From contig NZ_JAKZLA010000003.1 of the NCBI RefSeq assembly GCF_022808775.1, positions 1 through 64,000 on the forward strand: a stretch of 64,000 nucleotides of DNA, given 5' to 3'. The notes under the pieces were generated by a model. It was not told the DNA's origin, ran no database searches, and was given only the letters and a program-made list of their open reading frames with translations. Below, piece by piece: positions 15,102 through 24,675 of this stretch. Position 1 is the stretch's first letter. Each line of letters begins with the position of its first letter. A program made the position numbers and the translations under genes. Origin of the DNA: Geothrix terrae (GTDB lineage Bacteria > Acidobacteriota > Holophagae > Holophagales > Holophagaceae).

Positions 15102-15575
15102 ATGGACGCGGACCGCACCAGCCCCGGGGTCCGGCTGCCGCCGCCCCTCGTGTTCCTCGCGGGGCTGGGCCTCGGCTTCCTGCTCCAGCGCCGCTTTCCG
15201 CTGCCCATCGCCGCGCCGGGGAACCTCCTTCCGCGGCTGCTGGGCGCCGCACTCGTCCTCAGCTCAGGGGCCCTGGCGCTCTGGGGCTTCCTCACCTTCC
15301 GCAGGGCCCGCACCACGGTGCGGCCCGACCGCTCCGCCTCGGCGCTCCTCACCGAGGGACCTTTCCGCTTCACCCGGAATCCCCTGTACCTCAGCCTGTC
15401 ACTGCTCCACACCGGCGTGGCCCTGCTGGCGGACGCCCTCTGGCCCGCGCTCATGCTGCTGCCCGTCCTGCTCGTCATCCGCTTCCACGTCATCGCCCGG
15501 GAGGAGCGCCACCTGGCGGCCCGCTTCGGGACGGAGTACGAGGCCTACCTCCGGACCGTCCGACGCTGGTTCTGA
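15102..15575 (+). CDS. isoprenylcysteine carboxylmethyltransferase-family protein
   Basis: The 157-residue membrane methyltransferase has helices at about 15-28, 43-66 and 100-126. The cofactor-binding signature is LLTEGPFRFTRNPLYLSLSL (about 82-101), where RNPLY replaces the usual RHPxY, followed by EERHLAARFGTEYEAYLRTV near the C-terminus. It starts immediately after the preceding methyltransferase stop. It is shorter than the array-borne family member at 3537-4160 and not closely similar to it. Confidence 0.87.
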   Translation: MDADRTSPGVRLPPPLVFLAGLGLGFLLQRRFPLPIAAPGNLLPRLLGAALVLSSGALALWGFLTFRRARTTVRPDRSASALLTEGPFRFTRNPLYLSLSLLHTGVALLADALWPALMLLPVLLVIRFHVIAREERHLAARFGTEYEAYLRTVRRWF

Positions 15576-15600
15576 CAGGCGCTCAAACTATGCTGGGGAC

Positions 15601-16155
15601 ATGATCGATTCGTTCCTCGCGCGCATCCCCACGCTGGCCGACGCCGAGCTTCGCCGCTACCTGGACCATCCCCAAGCCTACAAGGCCGAGGCAGTGGAGG
15701 CCGCCCTGGCGGAGCTGCGACGGCGGGGAGTGGCGGTTCCCGAAGCAGACCTGGCTCGGGTGCGGGAGGCGCTCCGGTCGCGGGAGGCGAGGCAGGCCGC
15801 GCAGGCCGGCCGCCTGCTGGGGACCGATCCGCTCGTCCGGCAGCACCGCATCCGCCGCGTCACGGCGGGCATCCTGACCGCGGGCCTCGGCGGTGCGGCC
15901 CTGATCTACCTCCGGGCCGCGCCCCAGGGGGCCAACCCCCTGGGCTACGAACCCGAGGACACCAAGAAATACCTGCGGGAGCTGGAGGTTTACGGAGGGA
16001 AGGTGAACGTCCTGATCACGGAGTTCCGGCGCTGGTTCGAGGGGCTCTGGCAGGGCCGGTCCCTGGCCGTCACCGTGGCGGTCCTCACGCTCATGCTCGC
16101 CCTGGGCTTCTGGTTCGTGGCCACTCGCCTCGCCCCGGACGGGGAGGGCCGCTGA
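15601..16155 (+). CDS. hypothetical membrane protein
   Basis: The 184-residue protein is unrecognised. An N-terminal helical soluble part (1-78) is rich in Ala, Glu and Arg with a repeated AELRR pattern. Two hydrophobic segments follow at about 87-104 and 152-172, separated by a charged loop containing [15 protein letters not shown]. The layout suggests a cytoplasmic helical domain plus a periplasmic loop. It ends 1 bp before rlmF, so the two are probably cotranscribed. Confidence 0.65.
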   Translation: MIDSFLARIPTLADAELRRYLDHPQAYKAEAVEAALAELRRRGVAVPEADLARVREALRSREARQAAQAGRLLGTDPLVRQHRIRRVTAGILTAGLGGAALIYLRAAPQGANPLGYEPEDTKKYLRELEVYGGKVNVLITEFRRWFEGLWQGRSLAVTVAVLTLMLALGFWFVATRLAPDGEGR

Positions 16156-16156
16156 C

Positions 16157-17122
16157 ATGGCCCCCAAGCCATCGGCCCTAGCCGCCCGTCCCGCCAAGCC
16201 GGGCCTGCACCCCCGCAACCGCCACGGTGGCGGCTACGACTTCCCGCGCCTGGCCGCCGCCAGCCCGGAGCTGGGCCCCTTCGTGCGGCGCGCCCCCCAC
16301 GGCGGGCCCACCATCGACTTCGCGGATCCCGCGGCCGTGAAGGCCCTGAACCGGGCCCTGCTGCTGGAGGCCTACGGCATCCGCGGCTGGGACCTGCCGC
16401 CCGGCGCCCTCTGCCCGCCCATCCCCGGCCGGGCGGACTACCTGCACCACCTGGCGGACCTGCTGGCGGAGGGTGGGCCCGTCCCGCGGGGCGCCGCCGT
16501 GCGGGCGCTGGACATCGGCACCGGCGCCAGCCTCATCTACCCACTGCTGGGCCACCGGGAGTACGGCTGGTCCTTCGTGGGCTCGGACATGGATGGCGCG
16601 GCCCTGGCCTCCGCGGCCCGCATCCTGGCGGCCAATCCCGGCCTGGAGGTGGCCATCGCCCTGCGGCGGCAGCCCGATCCCAAGGCCATCTTCCGGAATG
16701 TCGTGGGGCCGGACGAGCGCTTCGACCTGACCCTCTGCAACCCACCCTTCCACGCCTCGGCGCGGGAGGCCCGGGAGGCGGCCCAGGCGAAGTGGCGGAA
16801 GCTGGGGCGGGGATCCGCCGGGATGGCCCGGAACTTCGGCGGCCAGGGCTCGGAGCTGTGGTGCGAGGGCGGCGAGGCGGGCTTCGTCCGGCGCATGATC
16901 GACGAGAGCGCCACCCTCAGAACCCGCGTGCGCTGGTTCACCACGCTCGTCTCCAGCTCCGCGAACCTGCCCGGCCTGCAGCGGGCCCTGCGCCAAGCCG
17001 GGGCCGTCGAGATCCGCACGGTGCCCATGGCCCAGGGCCAGAAGCAGAGCCGCTTCCTGGCCTGGACCTTCCTCGAGGTGGGCGCGAGGCGGACCTGGCC
17101 AGCGCAAGCCGCCGGGTTGTGA
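16157..17122 (+). CDS. rlmF: 23S rRNA (adenine(1618)-N6)-methyltransferase RlmF
   Basis: The 321-residue protein matches RlmF, which methylates N6 of A1618 in 23S rRNA using SAM. Landmarks are the N-terminal [14 protein letters not shown] (16-29), [12 protein letters not shown] (64-75), SAM motif ALDIGTGAS (117-125), the acidic GSDMD (142-146) and the N6-adenine catalytic motif NPPF (195-198). [13 protein letters not shown] segment characteristic of RlmF and a C-terminal [13 protein letters not shown] follow. Length and motif order fit the family well. Confidence 0.93.
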   Translation: MAPKPSALAARPAKPGLHPRNRHGGGYDFPRLAAASPELGPFVRRAPHGGPTIDFADPAAVKALNRALLLEAYGIRGWDLPPGALCPPIPGRADYLHHLADLLAEGGPVPRGAAVRALDIGTGASLIYPLLGHREYGWSFVGSDMDGAALASAARILAANPGLEVAIALRRQPDPKAIFRNVVGPDERFDLTLCNPPFHASAREAREAAQAKWRKLGRGSAGMARNFGGQGSELWCEGGEAGFVRRMIDESATLRTRVRWFTTLVSSSANLPGLQRALRQAGAVEIRTVPMAQGQKQSRFLAWTFLEVGARRTWPAQAAGL

Positions 17123-17171
17123 TCCGATATTTCGGATGAATCGGTATGATTTTGCGGTCCGGGAGCTTCCC

Positions 17172-17504
17172 ATGTTCGCCCTCCGCCGCCTGCCCGCCCT
17201 GTTCGCCCTGCTGATGCTGGGGGCCCACTTCCTCCGCTTCGCGCAGACGCCCCTGGTGCTGCTCTGCCTGGCCCTCCTGGTGCCCCTCTTCATCCCGCGG
17301 CCCTGGACACAGGCCCTGGTGCGCTGGTCCCTGGCCCTGGGAGCCCTGGTGTGGCTGTGGACCCTGGTGGAGGATGTCCGCCAGCGCCTGGCCTTCGGCG
17401 AGCCCTGGCTGCGCCTGGCCCTCATCCTGGGCGCCGTGGCGGCATTCACGGGATGGGCCGCCTGGCTGATCCGCGCCGATCAGAAGGTCGGATCATCGGA
17501 ATGA
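17172..17504 (+). CDS. small hypothetical membrane protein
   Basis: The 110-residue protein has four closely spaced hydrophobic helices (about 5-20, 23-38, 48-62 and 80-98), and conserved-looking tryptophans in helix 3. No family is recognised. The ATG at 17172 is preceded by GGGAG; an in-frame ATG at 17136 would add 12 polar residues. It is convergent with the glutaminase gene. Confidence 0.62.
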   Translation: MFALRRLPALFALLMLGAHFLRFAQTPLVLLCLALLVPLFIPRPWTQALVRWSLALGALVWLWTLVEDVRQRLAFGEPWLRLALILGAVAAFTGWAAWLIRADQKVGSSE

Positions 17505-17551
17505 GGGCAACAGCGATTGCGCTGGTCCAATGATCGGAACCCCTGTTCCTC

Positions 17552-18463
17552 CTAAAACACCGACCACCCCGTCCGCGTGGTGAAGCGGTCCAGGGCCTCG
17601 ACGCCGGCGATGCTGTTGCCATGGGGGTCGAGGGCGGGGCTCCAGACGCAGAGGACGCCGCGCTCGGGCAGCACGGCCAGGATGCCGCCGCCCACGCCGC
17701 TCTTGCCGGGCAGGCCCACGCGGTACGCGAAGTCCCCGGCGGCGTCGTAGGTGCCGCAGGTGAGCATGATCGAGTTGATGCGCTTGGATTCGCTGCGGGT
17801 GAGCAGGCGCGAGCCGTCCGCCCGCAGGCCGTGGTTGGCGAGGAAGAGCCCCGCCCTGGCCAGGTCCGCGCAGCTCATGGCGAGGCTGCACTGGCGGAAG
17901 TAGTGGTCCAGCACCCGGTCCACGGGGTTCTCCAGGTTGCCGCAGCTGGCCATGAAGTGGGCCAGCGCCGCGTTGCGATGGCCGTGGGAAGCCTCCGAGG
18001 CCGCCACCTCGGGATCCACGTCCACGGCCGGGTTGCCGCTCTCGGCCCGCAGGAAGTCCCGCAGCGTGCCCAGGGAATCGCCGGTGAGCGTGAGCAGGCG
18101 GTCGATGAGGACCAGGGCCCCGGCGTTGATGAAGGGGTTCCGCGGGATGCCCTTCTCGTATTCGAGCTGCACCAGCGAGTTGAAGGGGTTGCCCGAGGGC
18201 TCGCGGCCCACGCGCTTCCACAGCGCCTCGCCGTCCCGGGCCAGCACCAGGGCCAGGGAGAAGGCCTTGGACACGCTCTGGATGGAGAAGGGTGTGCGCC
18301 AGTCGCCGGTGCCGAAGAGCTGGCCGTCCGTGGTGGCCAGGGCCAGCCCGAAGCGCGCGGCGGGCACGGAGGCCAGGGCCGGGATGTAGTCCGCCACCTT
18401 TCCCTGTGCCGCCAGGGGCGCGGCTTCCGCTGCCAGATCATCGAGGAGGGCTTGGAGGTCCAT
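17552..18463 (-). CDS. glsA: glutaminase
   Basis: The 303-residue enzyme hydrolyses L-glutamine to glutamate and ammonia. It belongs to the beta-lactamase-fold glutaminase family. The catalytic Ser-x-x-Lys is visible as SVSK (63-66) in PFSIQSVSKAFSL, followed by NPFNSLVQLE, NPFINAGALV (a conserved family block), NPAVDVD, and the C-terminal GLPGKSGVGGGILAVLPE with YRVGL just before it. Length and start (ATG at 18463 behind a good upstream site) fit. It is divergent from the DinB-like gene with only about 40 bp between, so the two promoters overlap or are very short. Confidence 0.95.
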   Translation of the reverse strand: MDLQALLDDLAAEAAPLAAQGKVADYIPALASVPAARFGLALATTDGQLFGTGDWRTPFSIQSVSKAFSLALVLARDGEALWKRVGREPSGNPFNSLVQLEYEKGIPRNPFINAGALVLIDRLLTLTGDSLGTLRDFLRAESGNPAVDVDPEVAASEASHGHRNAALAHFMASCGNLENPVDRVLDHYFRQCSLAMSCADLARAGLFLANHGLRADGSRLLTRSESKRINSIMLTCGTYDAAGDFAYRVGLPGKSGVGGGILAVLPERGVLCVWSPALDPHGNSIAGVEALDRFTTRTGWSVF

Positions 18464-18506
18464 GCCCCCAGAATCCCACAGGAGCCGTGGGTATAGGATG
18501 GTCGCC

Positions 18507-19007
18507 ATGACGCCCCTCGCCGCCGACCTCCTCCTGCTGTTCCAGCGTGACCTGCGCTGCCTCATCCACGAAGTGGAGCTGTTCCCGGATGACCAGACGC
18601 TCTGGCGCACGGTGCCGGGCATCGCCAACAGCGCCGGGAACGTGGCCCTGCACGCGGCGGGCAACCTCCGGCACTTCATCGGCGCCGTGCTGGGCGGCAC
18701 CAGCTACGTGCGCCAGCGGGAGCGGGAGTTCGCCCAGCGGGAAGGCGCGCGGGCCGAGGTCGCCGCGGAGCTGGAGGCCGCCATCGCCGCCGTGGAGGCG
18801 GGCCTGGCGGCTCAGACGGACGCCTCCCTCCAGACGCCCTTCCCCACCCCCATCGGCGGGCACCGCATGTCCACCCGGCGCTTCCTCCTGCACCTGGAGG
18901 CCCACCTCGCCTTCCACCTCGGTCAGGTCGGGTACCTGCGCCGCGTGCTCACGGGGGATGCCGCCAGCGCCGGCGGCATGGCCATCCAGGACCTGGCCGA
19001 GGGTTGA
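18507..19007 (+). CDS. DinB-family protein
   Basis: The 166-residue four-helix-bundle protein resembles the DinB/DUF1572-type superfamily. Candidate metal ligands are His49 in NVALHAAGNLRHF and the C-terminal HLEAHLAFHLGQVGYLRR (about 129-146). The N-terminal ADLLLLFQRDLRCLIHEVEL forms helix 1. The ATG at 18507 is preferred; ATG 18498 three codons upstream is also possible. Members often act as thiol- or metal-dependent transferases, but nothing here specifies the substrate. Confidence 0.82.
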   Translation: MTPLAADLLLLFQRDLRCLIHEVELFPDDQTLWRTVPGIANSAGNVALHAAGNLRHFIGAVLGGTSYVRQREREFAQREGARAEVAAELEAAIAAVEAGLAAQTDASLQTPFPTPIGGHRMSTRRFLLHLEAHLAFHLGQVGYLRRVLTGDAASAGGMAIQDLAEG

Positions 19008-19058
19008 GCCACCGGCGGGGCCGGCGGAGAATCGAACATCATGCCTGAAGGAGGGCTC

Positions 19059-19817
19059 ATGTCCTTGAATGGATCTGTCGCGCTCGTCACCGGCGCCAGC
19101 CGTGGCATCGGGGCCGCCGTGGCCAGGGCCCTGGCCGCCGAGGGCGCCGCGGTGGCCGTGAACTACTTCGGCTCGGAGGCCGCCGCGAAGGCCGTGGTGG
19201 GCGAGATCCAGGCCGCGGGCGGCCGGGCCATGGCCGTGAAGGCGGATGCCCGCGACCGGGCCCAGGTGGAGGCCATGGCCGCCGCTGTGAAGGCGGAGCT
19301 GGGCCCCATCGGGATCCTGGTGCTGAACGCCGCCATCGGCTTCCCCATGAAGGGGATCCTCGAATACCCCTGGGAGGCCTTCGAGGCCAAGGTGCTGGGC
19401 GAGATGGGGGCGGCCTTCCACGGCTGCCAGGCCGTGGTGCCCCAGATGCTGGAGCGCCAAAAGCTGGATGGCCGGGGCGGCGCCATCATCGCCATCACCA
19501 GCGGCCTCGCCCGCAACCCCGGCTGGGGGTTCGCCGCCCACAGCGCCGCCAAGGCCGGCCTGGAGGGGCTCGTGCGGGCGCTGGCCTTCGAGCTCGGCCC
19601 CATGGGCATCCGCGTGAACGCCGTGGCTCCGGGCCTCACGCTGACGGACGCCACGGCGGACCTGCCGGAGAAGAACAAGCTGGCAGCGGCGGAGCATACG
19701 CCGCTCCGCCGCAACGGCCAGCCTGAGGACATTGCCGAGGCCGTGGTCGGCGTCCTCCGCGCCGGCTTCGTCAACGGCGCCACGATCCCCGTGAACGGCG
19801 GCGGGCACACCTTCTAG
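19059..19817 (+). CDS. short-chain dehydrogenase/reductase (SDR)
   Basis: The 252-residue oxidoreductase is a classical SDR. It shows the cofactor motif VTGASRGIG (about 9-17), NAAIG (strand 4), an active-site Ser in IAITSGLA, and a Ser-Ala-Ala-Lys segment in HSAAKAGLEGL. The position normally held by the catalytic Tyr is occupied by His (AAHSAAKAG instead of YxxxK), which is unusual. PGLT and a C-terminal VNGGG close the fold, which is FabG-like. The ATG at 19059 has AAGGAGG upstream. The next membrane protein starts 8 bp after its stop. Confidence 0.88.
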   Translation: MSLNGSVALVTGASRGIGAAVARALAAEGAAVAVNYFGSEAAAKAVVGEIQAAGGRAMAVKADARDRAQVEAMAAAVKAELGPIGILVLNAAIGFPMKGILEYPWEAFEAKVLGEMGAAFHGCQAVVPQMLERQKLDGRGGAIIAITSGLARNPGWGFAAHSAAKAGLEGLVRALAFELGPMGIRVNAVAPGLTLTDATADLPEKNKLAAAEHTPLRRNGQPEDIAEAVVGVLRAGFVNGATIPVNGGGHTF

Positions 19818-19825
19818 GAGCTTTC

Positions 19826-20362
19826 ATGGCGGCGGTTCGCACAGGTCTCCTCCTCGGCATCCTGGTGGTGCTCTGGATCTTCGTCATGGGCTTCACGGGC
19901 TGGTACCGACATCCCAGCCTCTTCTTCCTCCTCTGGCTGGCCATCCCCCTGCAGATCGGCCTCCTGATCCTGGCCCTCCGAGGCACCGCCTCGAGCCAGG
20001 GCTACCTGCGCCAGGTGCAGGACGGCGTGGGGGCCACCCTCATCGCCTCCGCCGTCATCTTCGTGGGCAGCCTGCTCTTCACCCTGGTGGTGTTCCCCAG
20101 CTACTTCGCCGAGATGGAGGCCCTGGGCCGCCTGAAGATGGTCCAGCAGGGCTTCACCCCCGATCAGATCGAGGCGGTGATGAAGGCCAAGGGCCCCATG
20201 CAGACCTCCCTGGGCCGGGCCTTCTCCTGGGCCCTGGGCACCTGGATCACGGGCCTGGTCACGTCCCTGGCCGCCGCGGTGAAGTACCACCGGCGCCGGC
20301 CGCTCGCGGCCATGCCGCCTGCGGGTGCCGACCGTCCGCACGAGGGTCCGACGGGCGCGTAG
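19826..20362 (+). CDS. DUF4199-like membrane protein
   Basis: The 178-residue membrane protein has four helices at about 6-24, 30-50, 67-90 and 133-152. A helical loop with MVQQGFTPDQIEAVMKAKG between helices 3 and 4 is the feature typical of DUF4199 proteins. The C-terminus is a short basic tail. Function is unknown for the family. It follows the SDR gene by 8 bp and is probably in the same transcript. Confidence 0.72.
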   Translation: MAAVRTGLLLGILVVLWIFVMGFTGWYRHPSLFFLLWLAIPLQIGLLILALRGTASSQGYLRQVQDGVGATLIASAVIFVGSLLFTLVVFPSYFAEMEALGRLKMVQQGFTPDQIEAVMKAKGPMQTSLGRAFSWALGTWITGLVTSLAAAVKYHRRRPLAAMPPAGADRPHEGPTGA

Positions 20363-20382
20363 GGCCTGTCCGCGCTCCCTCC

Positions 20383-20826
20383 TCAGCGCTCCTGCCTAAG
20401 GGCTGTGACGAGGGAGAGCGGGTGGGCCACGCCGGCGATGACGTCGTCCACGCAGCGCAGGACGAGGCCCGAGCGCAGGGGCGCGGCGGCCAGCTCGTCG
20501 CGGGTGAGCCAGCGGCACCCCAGGATGTCCGGATCCTCCGGAGCCGCTTCCGCGCCCTCGGGAACGCTGCCCCGGAAGCAGAGGCGGCAATAGTCCTTCC
20601 CGTTCCGCGCCAGGAGCTGGTAGATGCCCACGAGCGCCTCGGGCGTGAAGGCCAGGCCTGTCTCCTCGCGCACCTCGCGACGCACGGCGGCGAGGATGTC
20701 CTCGCCGGGCTCCACGTGCCCCGCGGGCTGGTTGAAGACGCGCTCAGGCGAGGCGCCGTCGGTCTCCTCCACGACGAGGTAGCGACCTTCCCGCTCGATG
20801 ATGGCGGCGACCGTGAGCTCCCACAT
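20383..20826 (-). CDS. Nudix hydrolase
   Basis: The 147-residue Nudix enzyme cleaves nucleoside diphosphate derivatives. The Nudix box lies at residues 36-58 (GHVEPGEDILAAVRREVREE followed by TGL), with all catalytic Glu residues present. VFNQPAGH before it and GCRWLTRDEL after it resemble NudJ-like phosphatases of thiamine and nucleotide pyrophosphates. Its ATG overlaps the TGA of the upstream DUF4337 gene (TGATG), so translational coupling is likely. Confidence 0.9.
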   Translation of the reverse strand: MWELTVAAIIEREGRYLVVEETDGASPERVFNQPAGHVEPGEDILAAVRREVREETGLAFTPEALVGIYQLLARNGKDYCRLCFRGSVPEGAEAAPEDPDILGCRWLTRDELAAAPLRSGLVLRCVDDVIAGVAHPLSLVTALRQER

Positions 20827-21356
20827 CACGCGCCCAGGAACAGGTAGAAGCCGTTGATGAAGTAGATGATCCCCACCACGCCCACCAGCAGGCCCAGGTA
20901 GTAGACGGGCTTCTGCTTGAGCAGGGCGGCGATGGAGGAGAGCAGGATGCCGATCTGGAGGAAGATCACCGCCAGGCCGAAGGCCGCACCGTGCCTCTGG
21001 GCATCGGTCTTGGCATCCTCGAAGCGGCGGGCCTCCTTCTGGATGTCGGCCTTCTCCCCGTCGTACTTGGCCACCTTCTTCTCCACGTCCGCGAGGCTCT
21101 TCTCCAGGGTGGGCAGGGCCGTCTTCGGCGCCAGCTCCAGCTCCCGGCGCAGGCGCATGGCCTCCACCTCGTAGAGGTTCCCCTTGATGCCCTTGGCCTG
21201 GTAGTAGGCCCACTGGTCCGAGGCCTGGCTCTGGCTCAGCACCGCCCGTGTGGAGTGGCCGCCGCCCTTGAAGGTCGCCAAGGTGGCGCAGACCGCGAGG
21301 ATCACGGTCGTCAGGGCCAGCAGGTTCAGCCAGGGTTCTTTCTTGTCGTCGCTCAT
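20826..21356 (-). CDS. DUF4337-family membrane protein
   Basis: The 176-residue protein has an N-terminal transmembrane helix (about 12-27), a periplasmic or cytoplasmic coiled-coil middle rich in Glu and Lys (about 60-110), and two C-terminal helices (about 120-138 and 146-168). The QASDQWAYYQAKGIK motif after the first helix is diagnostic of the DUF4337 family, whose function is unknown. The start at 21356 (MSDDKKE) is preferred over an upstream ATG with an arginine-rich lead. Confidence 0.82.
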   Translation of the reverse strand: MSDDKKEPWLNLLALTTVILAVCATLATFKGGGHSTRAVLSQSQASDQWAYYQAKGIKGNLYEVEAMRLRRELELAPKTALPTLEKSLADVEKKVAKYDGEKADIQKEARRFEDAKTDAQRHGAAFGLAVIFLQIGILLSSIAALLKQKPVYYLGLLVGVVGIIYFINGFYLFLGA

Positions 21357-21572
21357 GGGTCTCCGCCGCAATTGGCACCAACCATTCTACGGAAAAAGGC
21401 CCCGTTGCTTGAACCGGCGGGACTTGGGCCTATCGTGAAGGATTGGAGTCCTCCGGGATGTGCGCCGAATGTCGCAGTCCTCCTCCGATCCGACCAGGAT
21501 CCGCCACCCTTCCCCGGGGGCGGGCTCGGCGCGTCCGTCCCCACGTTCCCAAGCAAAGCCTAGGAGGCTCCC

Positions 21573-22451
21573 ATGCTGCACCGCACCGCGCTTTGCATCG
21601 GGATCAACCAGTACCAGAACTTCCCCGCGGCCAACCTGAACGGGTGCGTGAACGACGCCCACGACATGGCTTCGCTGCTGAAGGATCTGCTGGGCTTCGA
21701 GGATTCCGATATCACCCAGTTGACGGACCAAGCCGCCACCAAGGCCAACATCATGCGCGAGCTGCGACGCATGGTGGAAGGCGCCTTGGCCGGCCGCTAC
21801 AACCACCTGGTCTTCACGTTCTCGGGCCACGGCACCCAGGTTCCGGACCTGAATCTCGATGAGTTCGACCGGGCCGATGAGGCCTTCTGCCCCCATGACC
21901 TGGCCCAGAGCGGCCCCCAATGGGACCGCGACCACCTCATCGTGGACGACGAGCTTCACGATCTGTTCGTGCAGCTTCCCCAGAGCGTGATCCTGGAAAT
22001 CCTCCTCGATACCTGCCACAGCGGCGCGGGCCTGCGGGCGGCGGACCTGCTCATGGACCGCAAGCCCCGCTACCTGCCGCCGCCCTCGATCGAGGCCTTC
22101 CGCGACATCGAGTATCGCCGGGCCCGCCCCGGGCACCTCAAGCTGCTGGAGAAGGGCCTGTCGCACCACATCCTCTGGACTGCCTGCAAGGAGAGCCAGA
22201 CGGCTGCGGACGCCTTCATGCAGGGCGACTGGCACGGCGCCTTCAGCTGGCACTTCTGCCGCGAGGCGAGGGCCAGTGGCAACCACCTCACCCGGGCCAA
22301 GGTGCTGGCGAAGATCCGCTCCGACCTCAGCGCCGCCCACTTCACGCAGACGCCCCAGCTGGACTGCGAAGCCGTCACCCGCCATGCCGTGATGAAGGCG
22401 GTGGAGGTTCCCCCCAACCTGGCCCCGCTCCCCACGGAGATGCCCACCTGA
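21573..22451 (+). CDS. caspase-fold protease (metacaspase/orthocaspase-like, peptidase C14)
   Basis: The 292-residue protein is a single-domain caspase-fold protease. The N-terminal strand ALCIGINQYQNFP, the LNGCVNDAHDM helix start and FTFSGHGTQ with catalytic His86 are classic. ILLDTCHSGAG places the nucleophile Cys148. D/E-rich residues between (DEFDRADEAFCPHD) match the metacaspase calcium/P1 pocket region. There is no signal peptide, prodomain or second domain, and neighbours give no clue. Prokaryotic relatives are linked to stress, cell death or defence, but a role here is unproven. A clear AGGAGG site precedes the ATG. Confidence 0.92.
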   Translation: MLHRTALCIGINQYQNFPAANLNGCVNDAHDMASLLKDLLGFEDSDITQLTDQAATKANIMRELRRMVEGALAGRYNHLVFTFSGHGTQVPDLNLDEFDRADEAFCPHDLAQSGPQWDRDHLIVDDELHDLFVQLPQSVILEILLDTCHSGAGLRAADLLMDRKPRYLPPPSIEAFRDIEYRRARPGHLKLLEKGLSHHILWTACKESQTAADAFMQGDWHGAFSWHFCREARASGNHLTRAKVLAKIRSDLSAAHFTQTPQLDCEAVTRHAVMKAVEVPPNLAPLPTEMPT

Positions 22452-22479
22452 CGGATGGGTGTGGTTCTACCATTCGTAC

Positions 22480-22531
22480 AGGAAGCACGGCGCCTTGCGG
22501 CGCCGTGCTTCCTGAAACGCAGAGCGTTTCA
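22480..22531. terminator. bidirectional terminator hairpins
   Basis: AGGAAGCACGGCGCC (22480-22494) pairs perfectly over 15 bp with 22499-22513 around a TTGC loop. A second hairpin, TGAAACGC / GCGTTTCA (22513-22520, 22524-22531), follows directly. They lie between the convergent caspase and ahcY genes. Confidence 0.85.
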
Positions 22532-22533
22532 GC

Positions 22534-23943
<1,410 letters not shown>

Positions 23944-24011
23944 GGGACCTCCACGAAGGGCCGGATCGACAGGAGGGTGCATCCACCCCATCGCCCGGTT
24001 CAGGGTTGAGG

Positions 24012-24096
24012 TGAGCGCCGTTCCTGGAAGGATGGGTCCGAGCCTGAGATCCCGCACAGCCGATCTGCCGGGTCCTGCAGCGCTCCTCGGACCTCT
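24012..24096 (-). promoter_or_regulatory. SAH riboswitch controlling ahcY
   Basis: On the minus strand the leader contains GGTCCGAGGAGCGCTGCAGG, and later CAGGCTCGGACC and ACGGCGCTCA. These are the conserved blocks of the S-adenosylhomocysteine riboswitch. P1 pairs 24086-24093 with 24035-24042 over 8 bp. The pseudoknot pairs GAGCGC (24080-24085) with GCGCTC (24013-24018). A GC-rich P2 (CCCG...CGGG) lies between. The position directly upstream of ahcY is the canonical genomic context. Confidence 0.93.
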
Positions 24097-24134
24097 CCAG
24101 GATAGCGGTGACGACATGGGGGTGGTGGATTGGT

Positions 24135-24300
24135 TTGGTCTTGATTCATATTGTGTTGCTTTACAAAATTTTTTTGAAATTTTGATACAAGAAATAAAAG
24201 ATGAAATAATTTAAATTACTTATTTTTAATGATTTTTTGTCATTTTTATATAACAAAATTATTTATCAAAAAAAATTTTCCACTTGCAAATACACGACTT
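24135..24300. other. AT-rich intergenic island / divergent promoter region
   Basis: Roughly 165 bp of very low GC (about 13% in the 60 bp from 24181) sit in a chromosome of about 67% GC. Long A and T runs recur (e.g. AAATTTTTTT near 24168, AAAAAAAATTTT near 24270). It separates the ahcY leader from the comEA operon and could be a UP-element-rich divergent promoter or a nucleoid-protein site. No ORF or repeat explains it. Confidence 0.6.
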
Positions 24301-24351
24301 GTGAACTGGCACAACCCTCGATGAGACATGGCTGCCTGAAAGGAGGCAACC

Positions 24352-24666
24352 ATGTCCAACCCCTTCACTTCTCTGGCCCTGGCACTCGCCCTGGCCCTTC
24401 CCCTCTCCGCGGCAGCCGGCCGCGCTCCCCGGGCGCCCCAGCGGCCGGTGAACCTCAACACGGCCTCGGTCACCGAGCTCATGCAGCTGCCCCGCGTCGG
24501 CCAGAAGACCGCCGAGCGCATCGTGGCCTTCCGCAAGCAGCACGGCGGCTTCCAGCGGCCGGAGGAGCTCATGAACGTCAAGGGCATCGGCGAGAAGTCC
24601 TACGCCAAGCTCAAGCCCCACCTGGCCCTGACGACCGCGCCGCGCCCCGCGGCCGCGGCGAAGTAG
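24352..24666 (+). CDS. ComEA-type helix-hairpin-helix DNA-binding protein
   Basis: The 104-residue exported protein has a signal peptide (about 1-22) and a ComEA helix-hairpin-helix pair: VNLNTASVTELMQLPRVGQK (33-52) and later ELMNVKGIGEKSYAKL. ComEA-type proteins bind incoming double-stranded DNA in the periplasm during natural transformation. It starts behind an AAGGAGG site downstream of the AT-rich island. It is followed closely by a pseudopilin and radC, a grouping that points to pilus-linked DNA uptake, though no other competence genes are in the window. Confidence 0.9.
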   Translation: MSNPFTSLALALALALPLSAAAGRAPRAPQRPVNLNTASVTELMQLPRVGQKTAERIVAFRKQHGGFQRPEELMNVKGIGEKSYAKLKPHLALTTAPRPAAAAK

Positions 24667-24675
24667 GGGGTGGCC

